Shown here: positions 44,267-52,949 of the stretch, in pieces
How positions within the stretch are numbered: the stretch's first letter is position 1
Layout: every line of letters starts with the position of its first letter
NCBI GenBank assembly: GCA_937876315.1
Contig: CALEHQ010000017.1
Coordinates: forward strand, 1-59,119
DNA from: an uncultured Actinomycetes bacterium
GTDB taxonomy: Bacteria > Actinomycetota > Acidimicrobiia > Acidimicrobiales > Acidimicrobilacustridaceae
Length of the DNA stretch: 59,119 bases
Direction: 5' to 3'
Notes under the pieces: generated by a model
What the model saw: the letters and a program-made list of their open reading frames with translations, nothing else
Told to the model about the DNA's origin: nothing
The model's database searches: none
Program-made: the position numbers and the translations under genes

Positions 44267-44273
44267 CACCAAG

Positions 44274-44747
44274 GTGTCCACCTGGATCTTTCTCGGCGTT
44301 CTCGCTCTTGCGACCTTCGTCGTGCTGAGTTTCTACGGACTCTCAATTAGCGGTTGGAAAGCACCCGCGGCGCGCACTGACCTTGCAGCGCCCGGACACT
44401 TCGTGCGTATGCGCGGCGCTGAGAATGAAATCGATCTCGGACGCGGTTGGCGATCAACCGACGACCCCGACGCTGCGTGGCACCTCTGGTGGATTCCAAC
44501 AACTACCGAAATTGTCGGTCTCCGAACGAGCGAACTTCCTCCCCCGCCAGGACCGTTCTATCTGGGACCGGTCTACGGCCGCAGCCCACTCGACCCTGTT
44601 GGAGTGCACCACTTCACCGGCATGCGCATTCTTGGCTATTGCGAGACGAGGCCAAGCCGCGCCCTTTGCGATGAATTGCGACCACTGCCTGACGGACTCG
44701 ATCAGTTCACCGGCGGCACGCACTCGGCCACCGATATCACCAGCTAA
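44274..44747 (+). CDS. Membrane-anchored protein of unknown function
   Basis: 157 residues. One N-terminal hydrophobic segment (about 4-26) and then a soluble domain with no motif I know (PAAWHLWWIPTTTEIVGL-like stretch near residue 68, and a Pro-rich GPFYLGPVYGRSP). Three Cys near the C-terminal part. It starts ten bases after the oxidoreductase stop, and may be co-expressed with it. Its end overlaps the convergent propeller gene by 11 bases. Confidence 0.7.
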   Translation: MSTWIFLGVLALATFVVLSFYGLSISGWKAPAARTDLAAPGHFVRMRGAENEIDLGRGWRSTDDPDAAWHLWWIPTTTEIVGLRTSELPPPPGPFYLGPVYGRSPLDPVGVHHFTGMRILGYCETRPSRALCDELRPLPDGLDQFTGGTHSATDITS

Positions 44748-46011
44748 GCGCGCTCACCGTAGAGAACGAACACGCATACACCGTTCGACCTTCGCCGGCC
44801 GCAGGAAATACGACAGATTGCAAGGGGCTACCTGAATCAAGTCGCACGACTTCACGTCCGCTTGCTAGTTCGCGCACAACGAACTGCTCCATCCAACGCT
44901 CGTTGTCGTGATGGGCAGAAAGGAACAGCCCGGAGGTTGAGTCAAGAATCATGTGCGACCCATGGTTTTGTTCAACACTCCACCGAGGCGATGTCGAACC
45001 ATCAGCATCAATGTCGAACGCAGAGAGAACACCATTTGCGCTGTCGAAACCGACGGCGATCATACGGCGCTCATCAATCAACGGCGGATTGGCAACCATT
45101 CCATTCGGCAGCCCGCAAATTTCTGTGAGTGATACGGCAGCAGTTTCGAGATCGACACGGACCAGATGTAGCGGAGCCGGCGAAATTCCTTGACCCCGGA
45201 ACGTTCCGACATAGTTCTCGCTTCCGCCGCCGTTATCGAGGAACCACGCTGCACCAAGAGCAAGAACTGCGTCCCATCCGTAGGTTTGACCTTCGATGGT
45301 GCGGTACCGAGGTGCGAAGGTTGCATCGAGCTCAAGCGAAGTGCCATTCCACATGACTCGGAACAGGGAATGATCGCCTACCACATAGATGGTGTTGCCA
45401 TCGGCAGAGAGTCGAGCAATTGAGGGCTCAGGGAGTTCAACACGAGCAACGATTTCGAATGTCGTCGGCGCGAGCACGAGGACTTCACAGTTTTCAGTAA
45501 CAAATGACTCGTCGGCGCCAGGAAGACGACCGCCGAAGTCTTTCGTAACGATGTGACCGTCAGGAAGAACAACAAATGAGTTGTACGGACGGTCCCGCGG
45601 CAGTTCCGCCGAAACCTCAACCTCGAGGTTCGTGTTCAGTCGGTGTGCGTGGTTCCCAAAGACAACGATGAGCGAACCATCGGCATGTGCCGCGATGCCA
45701 CCCGGCCACGCCGAACCACCCGGGAGTTCATCAACTCGGCTCAGCGTTTCCAACGTGGCGGGATCAATGCGCTCCACCCAACTTGTCTGGACGGATCGTT
45801 CGCCGCCCACGCTATGGCCGTGCAGAAACACTTCGCCTAGTTCGCGGCGAACCACCATCGTGGCTCCATGCGCATCGCGCGAAACAACATAAGGATCGCC
45901 AGTCTCAACTCCAGCGAATGCGCCCGAAGCAACCTGCTGACGCCATGGTCCTGCGTCTTCTGCTGGCCAGGCACTTGGCCAGTAACCGGAAGTGGGCAAC
46001 GACTGGCTCAC
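44737..46011 (-). CDS. Beta-propeller-like protein, unknown function
   Basis: 424 residues without a signal peptide. Repeating blades such as PGGIAAHADGSLIVVFGNHAHRL, YNSFVVLPDGHIVTKDFGGR and IARLSADGNTIYVVGDHSL (each 18-23 long) suggest a six- or seven-bladed propeller like SMP-30 or strictosidine-synthase relatives. It begins with a GTGA overlap with the sulfatase, so it is probably needed together with it, perhaps as a lactonase or hydrolase on a shared substrate (inference). Confidence 0.75.
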   Translation of the reverse strand: MSQSLPTSGYWPSAWPAEDAGPWRQQVASGAFAGVETGDPYVVSRDAHGATMVVRRELGEVFLHGHSVGGERSVQTSWVERIDPATLETLSRVDELPGGSAWPGGIAAHADGSLIVVFGNHAHRLNTNLEVEVSAELPRDRPYNSFVVLPDGHIVTKDFGGRLPGADESFVTENCEVLVLAPTTFEIVARVELPEPSIARLSADGNTIYVVGDHSLFRVMWNGTSLELDATFAPRYRTIEGQTYGWDAVLALGAAWFLDNGGGSENYVGTFRGQGISPAPLHLVRVDLETAAVSLTEICGLPNGMVANPPLIDERRMIAVGFDSANGVLSAFDIDADGSTSPRWSVEQNHGSHMILDSTSGLFLSAHHDNERWMEQFVVRELASGREVVRLDSGSPLQSVVFPAAGEGRTVYACSFSTVSALSW

Positions 46012-48272
46012 TGACGAGCCATACCAGCGCGTTGAGATGCCGCCGCTTCATCAGCGGATTCGGGTTTGCGAGACTTTGCGAGCTCGATATCGACGCGATG
46101 AAGGGTTCCTTCGAACGGAAACGCATCGGAATAGCGACGACTCACTGGCAAACCATGGTCGAAGCCGATGCTTGATCCCATGCTCGAGATCACACGCATC
46201 ACAAAGGGGAACTCGACGGTGCCGCATTCGGCCCCATCGATCACAACTGACGCGTGGCCACCCTTCCCTGTGCGTTCGAATCGAACACCGACTACCGACG
46301 CCCCAACTGGCACCTCGCGGTCTGATTCGACTTCGTAGTGATCACCAAAGACGTTGTAATCGAAGATGAGGCGATCGTTCTGAATGAACACGGTGAGACC
46401 GCTATTGCCGTTGCCGAGTGCGTACAACACACCACCTTGGCCGGCCTCACGCTCGATCGTCGCGTTGAGCGTCCAACTGCGACCCCCCAACGAAGCAGAA
46501 CTCTGTGACGGCAACGGAGCCATGGGTGGGAAATAGGAATAGCGACGGTCGGGGCGATGGGGTGAATGTTCTCCAAACCGCGCACCAAATAGTTCAACCC
46601 CACGATCATCGAGGGGAAGAACTCCATAGGTTTCGGCCTCGACCCACCACTGTTCGATCATCTGGGCAAGACGTTCGGGCTCAACCGCAGCCAAGTCGTT
46701 GCACTCAGAAGCGTCGACGTTCAAGTTGTAAAGCTCCCACACATCGTCATCGAACGAAACGCCAGGCGTATGTCGCGTGACTGCTTTCCAACCGGCCTCG
46801 TACATCGCACGATGACCAAACATCTCGAAGTACTGGACATCGTGGTTCGTCGGCGCGTCGGTGTTCGTGAAGGCATAGGTCATCGACTCGCCAGCAATTG
46901 GGAACTGTTCAACACCGCGGTATACCGCAGGCGCCTCGATGCCGATGATGTCGTAAATGGTTGGCGCAACATCGGTGACGTAATGGAACTGGTCGCGAAT
47001 CGCGCCGCCATCTGCAATTCCTGCAGGCCAATGCATCACAAACGGAACATGCACCCCACCTTCGTGAGTGTTTTGCTTGTACCACCGAAACGGCGTATTT
47101 CCTGCTTGCGCCCAGCCCCATGGATAGTTCGCATGCGAATCGGGGCCACCGATTTCCGGGATGCGATCGACGGCTTCGTCGGGAGTTTCGATCATGAAGT
47201 TGAAGAACTTCATTTCATGCAGAACACCGAACGGCCCTCCTTCTTGACTTGCTCCGTTGTCGGCCATGACCACGAAGACGGTGTTGTCTAACTTCCCGAG
47301 CGCATCGAGTTCATCGACCAAGCGGCCAATTTGCGCGTCGGTATGTTCAAGGAATGCGCCAAATGCTTCTTGCAATGCAAGTGCGAGTTTCTTCTGGTTC
47401 TCGGGGAGAGAGTCCCAAGGTTCAACACCCGGGTTACGCGGTGCCAGTTGCGTGCCGGCAGGAATCAGACCGAGTTCAATCTGCTTGGCGAACCAGCGCT
47501 CGCGCGCAACATCCCAGCCTTCGTCGTACTTGCCACGATGGCGAGCGAGATACTCCTCGGGCGCCTGATGCGGAGCATGGGTAGCACCGAATGCGAGATA
47601 GGCGAAGAACGGGCGATCGGGTCGAATCGAAACGGTGTCGTGAATGAACTCGATCGCTTTGTCGACGAGGTCTTCGCTGAGGTGGTACCCCTCGGCCGCA
47701 GTCGCTGGCGGGTCGACTCGATGGTTGTCGTAGACAAGATCAGGCGCGAACTGATCGGTTTCGCCATCGAGGAATCCGTAGAAACGATCGAAACCGCGTT
47801 GCAATGGCCATGCGTCGTACGGGCCGGCAGCGGAAGCTTCGTCCATGGGACACAAATGCCACTTGCCGAGCGCAAAGGTTGTGTAGCCAACCTCACGCAA
47901 AACCTCGCCCATCGTGGTTGCATTCTCAGAAATGCGACCGGTCATGTGCGGATAGCCCGTGTTGAAATTGGCAATACTGCGCATTCCGACGGTGTGGTGA
48001 TTGCGGCCTGTTAGCAGTGCTGCTCGAGTCGGCGAGCACAGCGGTGTCACGTGGAAGTTCGAAAAGCGCAGACCATCGCTGGCCAACTTGTCGATGTTTG
48101 GCGTGACCATGTCGGAGCCAAAGCAATTGAGGTGTGAGAAACCGAGATCATCGAAAAGCACGACGACAACGTTGGGAGCTTCGTCACCAGGGTGTTTGGC
48201 CGGTGGCCACCACGGAGTCGATTCAGCGTGAGTCCGACCAATCTCGCCGCCATAGTTCGCGTTCAACGACAT
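46008..48272 (-). CDS. Arylsulfatase (formylglycine type) with C-terminal lectin-like domain
   Basis: 754 residues. The sulfatase signature CSPTRAALLTGR supplies the Cys that is converted to formylglycine (residue 79); metal ligands lie in LFDDLGFSHLN and MADNGASQEGG, and LGKWHL is conserved. The last 140 residues look like a concanavalin/LamG-type sandwich (WTLNATIEREAGQGG...). No signal peptide, so the enzyme may act in the cytoplasm on small sulfate esters. ATG at 48272 overlaps the SDR stop as TGATG; a GTG one codon earlier is also possible. No sulfatase-activating enzyme is in the window. Confidence 0.93.
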   Translation of the reverse strand: MSLNANYGGEIGRTHAESTPWWPPAKHPGDEAPNVVVVLFDDLGFSHLNCFGSDMVTPNIDKLASDGLRFSNFHVTPLCSPTRAALLTGRNHHTVGMRSIANFNTGYPHMTGRISENATTMGEVLREVGYTTFALGKWHLCPMDEASAAGPYDAWPLQRGFDRFYGFLDGETDQFAPDLVYDNHRVDPPATAAEGYHLSEDLVDKAIEFIHDTVSIRPDRPFFAYLAFGATHAPHQAPEEYLARHRGKYDEGWDVARERWFAKQIELGLIPAGTQLAPRNPGVEPWDSLPENQKKLALALQEAFGAFLEHTDAQIGRLVDELDALGKLDNTVFVVMADNGASQEGGPFGVLHEMKFFNFMIETPDEAVDRIPEIGGPDSHANYPWGWAQAGNTPFRWYKQNTHEGGVHVPFVMHWPAGIADGGAIRDQFHYVTDVAPTIYDIIGIEAPAVYRGVEQFPIAGESMTYAFTNTDAPTNHDVQYFEMFGHRAMYEAGWKAVTRHTPGVSFDDDVWELYNLNVDASECNDLAAVEPERLAQMIEQWWVEAETYGVLPLDDRGVELFGARFGEHSPHRPDRRYSYFPPMAPLPSQSSASLGGRSWTLNATIEREAGQGGVLYALGNGNSGLTVFIQNDRLIFDYNVFGDHYEVESDREVPVGASVVGVRFERTGKGGHASVVIDGAECGTVEFPFVMRVISSMGSSIGFDHGLPVSRRYSDAFPFEGTLHRVDIELAKSRKPESADEAAASQRAGMARQ

Positions 48273-49105
48273 CACTTGGCTCCGCCCAATGGCATCATCG
48301 ATGGCGTATCGCCTCGCTGTTGCGACTCGTTTCGATGCTGCGCCCGGACATGGGTCACCTCGTGGGTGAGAATCCAGAATGAATTATTCCGCACAGCATC
48401 GACGACGTTGCCAGCAACGACAGCGGGATCAATTGCCTTTGACTTCATGAACGATTCAAGCATTTCGATTGGGACATGATCAGGCTTGGGAAGGCCGAGA
48501 TGGGCAGGAGCATTGCGGGTCGACTCAAAGATCTTCGTGTCGACAAGTTCGGGGCAAAGGCATGACACCCCAACACCGGTTCCAGCGAGTTCCATAACCA
48601 ACGTTTCTGACAAACCAACTACCCCGTATTTCGCGGCGTGATACGCGCCGAGCATCGGCGTTGCACAAAGTCCAGCTTCGGATGCCGTGTTGACGATGTG
48701 ACCTTCGCCTTGTTCCACCATTAGCGACGTAAACGCCTCGACGCCATAGGCGACACCGAGAAGATCGACACCGATCACCCACTCCCATACAGCAGGCTTT
48801 GTCCTCCACGTTGGCTTGCCCGTTCCACCGACTCCGGCATTGTTGAAGAGCAGGTGCACAGCGCCGTAACTCTCGACAGCGAAATCGCGAAGGGCCGCAA
48901 CCTGCGCGGCGTCTGAAACATCGAGAACAAAGGCAGCGACTGCAACTCCACCGGCCTGCAAACGCGCAACCTGTTCCTCAAGAAGCGGAGCTTCGATATC
49001 GGCCATCAGGACCGACATCCCTTCGGCAACGAATCGTTCTGCAGCGGCGAGGCCAATACCCGACGCAGCGCCGGTAACGACTGCGACTTTGCCTTGGAGT
49101 TCCAT
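48272..49105 (-). CDS. Classical short-chain dehydrogenase/reductase
   Basis: 277 residues. TGAASGIG, NNAG, a catalytic Ser in NTASEAG and YHAAK give a complete classical set; ADIEAP after strand 2 suggests NAD. A GAGGGG ribosome site lies seven bases before the ATG at 49105, whereas the ATG at 49111 is too close to it, so I choose 49105. First gene of a coupled trio with the sulfatase and propeller protein, which hints at stepwise use of a sulfated alcohol. Confidence 0.9.
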   Translation of the reverse strand: MELQGKVAVVTGAASGIGLAAAERFVAEGMSVLMADIEAPLLEEQVARLQAGGVAVAAFVLDVSDAAQVAALRDFAVESYGAVHLLFNNAGVGGTGKPTWRTKPAVWEWVIGVDLLGVAYGVEAFTSLMVEQGEGHIVNTASEAGLCATPMLGAYHAAKYGVVGLSETLVMELAGTGVGVSCLCPELVDTKIFESTRNAPAHLGLPKPDHVPIEMLESFMKSKAIDPAVVAGNVVDAVRNNSFWILTHEVTHVRAQHRNESQQRGDTPSMMPLGGAK

Positions 49106-49136
49106 GTTCATGCCCCTCAAAGTTCGCCAACGGGTA

Positions 49137-49172
49137 GGTTGGCGGAGATGGTTGTGTCAATAACACTGACAC
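49137..49172. promoter_or_regulatory. Divergent promoter with palindromic operator
   Basis: GTGTCA-N7-TGACAC (49154-49172) is a perfect 6+6 inverted repeat between the two divergent SDR-type genes. On the minus strand it contains TTGACA (49160-49155), a perfect -35 box. On the plus strand it overlaps a TAACAC -10-like box (49161-49166) with TTGGCG 16 bases upstream. Spacing and symmetry fit a TetR- or GntR-type repressor; no such gene is in the window. Confidence 0.55.
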
Positions 49173-49205
49173 GACTGACGCTACCGAAGATCCCGGAGGC
49201 CTGCC

Positions 49206-49955
49206 ATGACTGACACCACCACTCGCCGAATCGCACTCGTTGCCGATGCCCGTCATTACGTGGGCCCAGAGATGTCCCGAATGCTCGCCCGCCGCGGCCA
49301 CGATTTGGTGCTCGGCGATCCTGATCCCGACCTCGTTGCTGAACTCGAAGCACTCGGTTCCACCGTGCTTGCTGTCGAAAAAGTCTCGAATATCGCCAAA
49401 CCCGAAAACTCACAAAAACTTGTCGACGCAGCGCTCTCTCGTTTCGGCCACTTCGATGCCGCGGTTGCCGCATCCGGACAAATCATTCCGGGATCGTTTC
49501 TCGAATCAACGATCGATCAGTACGAGAAGATCGTCGACGGCTGCCTCTATGCGCCGTACCACTTCCTCAAAGCCGTCATTCCGCCGCTCGTCGCACAAGG
49601 TTCGGGCCAGGTGCTCGTCATTACGAGTGCAGCGGGCGCACGCCCGACACCCGGAGCATCGCTGTACTCATCAGTGCGCGCCGGAGCAACGATGCTCACT
49701 CGCAATGTCGCCGGTGAAGTTGCCCGTAAGAACGTTCAGGTCAATGCCGTCGGCACCAATTTCATGGACTTTCCCGAGTTCCTTGAAGCCACCGGAGCCA
49801 AAGATCCCGCCGTGCGCGAAATGTTCGAAAAGCAGGTACCGCTGCGCCGACTCGGTCGCATGGATGAGTTCGCTGCGTTCTGCGCGCCGTTCCTCGACGG
49901 AACGAGCACCTTCACGACCGGCCAGTACGTGTCTTATGCCGGCGGCTGGGTCTGA
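49206..49955 (+). CDS. Halohydrin-dehalogenase-like SDR-fold protein
   Basis: 249 residues. It lacks the NAD(P) motif TGxxxGxG; the position reads ADARHYVG (13-20). The catalytic set is Ser141, Tyr154, Arg158 in the pattern S-x12-Y-x3-R, with Arg replacing the usual SDR Lys. These are the marks of halohydrin dehalogenases (HheA-HheG), which turn vicinal haloalcohols into epoxides and open epoxides with anions. The C-terminal part (RLGRMDEFAAF, TTGQYVSYAGGW) also resembles HheC as I remember it. The first motif residue is Ala instead of Thr. GGAGG ribosome site six bases before the ATG. A non-dehalogenating divergent SDR remains possible. Confidence 0.7.
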   Translation: MTDTTTRRIALVADARHYVGPEMSRMLARRGHDLVLGDPDPDLVAELEALGSTVLAVEKVSNIAKPENSQKLVDAALSRFGHFDAAVAASGQIIPGSFLESTIDQYEKIVDGCLYAPYHFLKAVIPPLVAQGSGQVLVITSAAGARPTPGASLYSSVRAGATMLTRNVAGEVARKNVQVNAVGTNFMDFPEFLEATGAKDPAVREMFEKQVPLRRLGRMDEFAAFCAPFLDGTSTFTTGQYVSYAGGWV

Positions 49956-50146
49956 ACCACCGAACCACCGTTTCCACACCAGTGACACGACACCTCTTCG
50001 ATTGACTCGGAAAGGACCTCTTCACTCTCAACCTCGAGGTCTCCGCCCACCGTGTAGTGGTGAAACGCACGGGTGCGTTTGGTGGAGACAACATCGAAAC
50101 GAGTGAGATTTCCGCAAGCGGTGCAGCGATAACTGGTTGAGGACAC
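49934..50146 (-). CDS. Small zinc-ribbon protein
   Basis: 70 residues with C-x2-C pairs YRCTACGN and VSCHWCGN about 45 residues apart, a typical zinc ribbon, and an acidic middle (EVESEEVLSESIEE). Conserved in actinomycetes as far as I recall, without known role. The GTG at 50146 has TAGTCT six bases upstream. The 3' end overlaps the convergent halohydrin-dehalogenase-like gene by 22 bases. Confidence 0.72.
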   Translation of the reverse strand: MSSTSYRCTACGNLTRFDVVSTKRTRAFHHYTVGGDLEVESEEVLSESIEEVSCHWCGNGGSVVQTQPPA

Positions 50147-50152
50147 GCAGCG

Positions 50153-50158
50153 AGACTA
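50153..50158 (-). promoter_or_regulatory. -10 box for leaderless zinc-ribbon gene
   Basis: TAGTCT on the minus strand, six bases before the GTG at 50146. Confidence 0.45.
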
Positions 50159-50201
50159 GCGAGGCTCAGACAACCTCCTTGCACACGAACGCACGTTCGA
50201 T

Positions 50202-50207
50202 CAGACT
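50202..50207 (+). promoter_or_regulatory. -10 box for the DEDDh/GIY-YIG nuclease gene
   Basis: CAGACT, six bases before the GTG at 50214. Confidence 0.35.
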
Positions 50208-50213
50208 GCACCG

Positions 50214-51941
50214 GTGCGCTCCCCCGCCCTCGATCCGCTGCAATTGTCCCTCGATGATCTCGGCACGCCCCTCTCGCAGGTCACCTTCTGTGTCATCGAT
50301 CTCGAAACCACTGGCGGATCAGCTGCGTCGTGCGGCATCACCGAGATTGGTGCAGTGAGACTCCGGGGCGGTGAATGCATCGGAACGTTTCAGACACTCG
50401 TGAATCCAGGTTGCGCGATTCCTCCCGAGATCACGGTGCTCACCGGCATTACTCATTCAATGGTGATGCCCGCCCCTCGTATCGAAGCAGTGCTGCCCTC
50501 GTTGCTTGAATTCATCGGCGATGCAGTCATCGTCGGACACAACATCCGATTCGACCTGTCGTTCGTGCAAGCCGCCCTTGAACGCGACCAACGACCGAAG
50601 CTGACCAATCGTGCCGTCGACACCGTCGCACTTGCTCGACGACTCGTCCGCAACGAAGTTCCGAACTGCAAACTCGGCACTCTTGCCCAGCACCTGCGGC
50701 TCAATCACAAACCATCGCACCGCGCGCTTGACGACGCACTAGCAACTGGCGATCTACTGCATCTACTCATCGAGCGCGCCGGCGGTCTCGGGGTCACAGG
50801 CCTCGATGATCTTCTCTCATTGCCAAAGATGGCAGGTCACGCCAGTGCGCAGAAACTTCGTCTCACCGATTCTCTGCCCCGCTCTCCCGGCGTTTATCTC
50901 TTCCGCAACGCTCGAGGCGATGTGCTCTACATCGGCAAAGCCACCAATCTCCGTTCTCGAGTGCGCTCCTATTTCTCCGGTGACGACCGTCGAAAGATCG
51001 GTTCCCTACTCAGAGAGACAGCACATATCGATCACGTCGTTCATCCCCATCCGCTGTCAGCGGCAGTGCATGAGATTCGTCTCATCCATCAGTACATGCC
51101 GGGTTACAACCGCCAACTCAAAGACTGGGGTCGGTATGTCTACGTGAAACTCACACTGGCTGAAACGTTCCCCCGACTCTCGATTGTGAAAGACGTGAAA
51201 GACGATGGCGCGTTGTACCTCGGACCTCTCTCATCACGGTCTTCGGCACAGCGAGTCATCGATGCCGTTCACACCTCGGTTCCGCTTCGTCGATGTTCAG
51301 GTCGAATCGGCAAGCGAGCGCTTCGAGATGCTCCGTGCACGGCGGCTCAACTTGGCGTGTCGATGTGTCCGTGTGCCGGCGGGGTCGATCCTGACGAGTA
51401 CCAACTCGTCGTTGAGCGAGCAGTTCGTGGGTTAACGATCGAACCCGACCTGCTCCTACAACCGCTCACGGAAAAGATCACTTCACTCGCAACCGAAGAG
51501 CGATTCGAAGAAGCGGCCGACGTTCGCGACCGAGCAAGCGCATTGGCCGGTGCCATCAACCGCCAGCGCAGATTCGATCAACTCCGCCGAGCCGGTCACA
51601 TCCACATTGACCTCGGGCCGCTAGGCGGTGTCGCACTTGACCATGGCCGCCTGCAATCGGCTTGGGGCGAAGGAGAATTGCCGAGCCTGGGCCTTCCCAT
51701 AACGACAGCAGAGCAGAGCACCGACAGCAGCGGCCCCCTTGCTCCACTCCATCGGGAACTCGCCGATGAACTCGGGTGCATCGCCTCATGGCTCGACAAA
51801 AACGCTCCCGATCTCACCCTTGATCACTGCGATGGCGTGTTGGCCTCAACACTTCCCGCGCTTCGTTCGTTTCGCCCGCGAAAGGGCCTGGCCGTCGACG
51901 ACAGCGACTTTGTTACTTCGTCGCGTCGTTCGCGGCGCTGA
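50214..51941 (+). CDS. DEDDh exonuclease fused to UvrC-like GIY-YIG nuclease
   Basis: 575 residues. Residues 20-190 form a DnaQ-type 3'-5' exonuclease (VIDLETTG, GHNIRFDLSF, HRALDDALATGD). A GIY-YIG domain follows (GVYLFRNARGDVLYIGKATNLRSR), then a UvrC-like Cys cluster region and a UVR helix pair (RFEEAADVRDRASAL). The RNase H-like and HhH domains of UvrC are absent, so it resembles Cho fused to an exonuclease. It probably acts in excision repair. It overlaps the convergent trpD by 29 bases. Confidence 0.9.
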   Translation: MRSPALDPLQLSLDDLGTPLSQVTFCVIDLETTGGSAASCGITEIGAVRLRGGECIGTFQTLVNPGCAIPPEITVLTGITHSMVMPAPRIEAVLPSLLEFIGDAVIVGHNIRFDLSFVQAALERDQRPKLTNRAVDTVALARRLVRNEVPNCKLGTLAQHLRLNHKPSHRALDDALATGDLLHLLIERAGGLGVTGLDDLLSLPKMAGHASAQKLRLTDSLPRSPGVYLFRNARGDVLYIGKATNLRSRVRSYFSGDDRRKIGSLLRETAHIDHVVHPHPLSAAVHEIRLIHQYMPGYNRQLKDWGRYVYVKLTLAETFPRLSIVKDVKDDGALYLGPLSSRSSAQRVIDAVHTSVPLRRCSGRIGKRALRDAPCTAAQLGVSMCPCAGGVDPDEYQLVVERAVRGLTIEPDLLLQPLTEKITSLATEERFEEAADVRDRASALAGAINRQRRFDQLRRAGHIHIDLGPLGGVALDHGRLQSAWGEGELPSLGLPITTAEQSTDSSGPLAPLHRELADELGCIASWLDKNAPDLTLDHCDGVLASTLPALRSFRPRKGLAVDDSDFVTSSRRSRR

Positions 51942-52947
51942 TCAAACGATTAAGCACATTCGCTGCGGCACCTGAGTCGATCGAGACTTGCGCCTTCACA
52001 ACGCCAGTGGCGATGTCATCAACAACACCGGCAACGAAAAGACCAGCTGCAGCATTGAGACACACGATGTCCCGATAGGCCCCTTGTTCGCCAGCGAAGA
52101 CCCGCCGAGCAATAGCAGCGTTCACTTCTGGGCTACCGCCAGCGAGAGCATCGCCCGACGCGAGTGCAATACCAACATCGCGTGGGTCAAAGGTTGAAGT
52201 GGTGACGTCGCCATCACGTAGTTCATGCACCGTGGAGGTTGTCGTGATCGTCAACTCGTCCATGCCGTCGTCACCGGTGACAACGAGTGCACGCGGCGCT
52301 CCTCGTTTCTGAAGAACGCCTACAACAATTGGTGCGATTTTTGAATCGCTCACACCGATGACCTGGCGCTGCACTCGCGCTGGGTGCGAAAGCGGGCCAA
52401 GGAAGTTGAACACCGTCGGCACGCCAAGTTGTGTGCGCACTGGCCCAGCATGACGCATTGCCGGATGGAACGATCGAGCGAAACAAAAACCAATCCCCGC
52501 CTCGGCCACACAGTGCGCGACTGCAGGACCATCAAGTTCAAGCGGCACACCAAGCATCTCGAGTAGATCAAATGAACCCGAGGTTGACGACGCCTTGCGG
52601 TTGCCGTGCTTCACTACGCGAGCACCTGCACCAGCGGCAACGAAACTGGCCATCGTGGAGACATTCAATGCATGGGCGCGTCGGCTTGGCGCTCCGCCGG
52701 TTCCAACGATGTCAATGGCATCAGGACCAGCCGGGAGGTCGATGGGCGCCGCAGCTTCGAGCATTGCGTCGACCATCGCCGATACTTCGGTGATCGATTC
52801 ACCCTTCATGCGAAGCGCAACGAGGAATGCCGCGATCTGCGCGTCGGTGGCATCGCCAGCGAGAATCTCACGCAAAGCGTCTGCAGCTTGGTCCGCAGTG
52901 AGATCAGTGTTGGCCACAAGTGTCGAAAGAACTGCCGACCACTCCAT
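51913..52947 (-). CDS. trpD: Anthranilate phosphoribosyltransferase
   Basis: 344 residues. It joins anthranilate to PRPP in tryptophan synthesis. The PRPP loop GTGGAPSRRAHALNVST and the anthranilate/PRPP segment KHGNRKASSTSGSFDLLE are complete. No other trp genes are nearby. It starts two bases after the whiB stop, so both are probably on one message. Confidence 0.95.
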   Translation of the reverse strand: MEWSAVLSTLVANTDLTADQAADALREILAGDATDAQIAAFLVALRMKGESITEVSAMVDAMLEAAAPIDLPAGPDAIDIVGTGGAPSRRAHALNVSTMASFVAAGAGARVVKHGNRKASSTSGSFDLLEMLGVPLELDGPAVAHCVAEAGIGFCFARSFHPAMRHAGPVRTQLGVPTVFNFLGPLSHPARVQRQVIGVSDSKIAPIVVGVLQKRGAPRALVVTGDDGMDELTITTTSTVHELRDGDVTTSTFDPRDVGIALASGDALAGGSPEVNAAIARRVFAGEQGAYRDIVCLNAAAGLFVAGVVDDIATGVVKAQVSIDSGAAANVLNRLISAANDATK

Positions 52948-52949
52948 GC

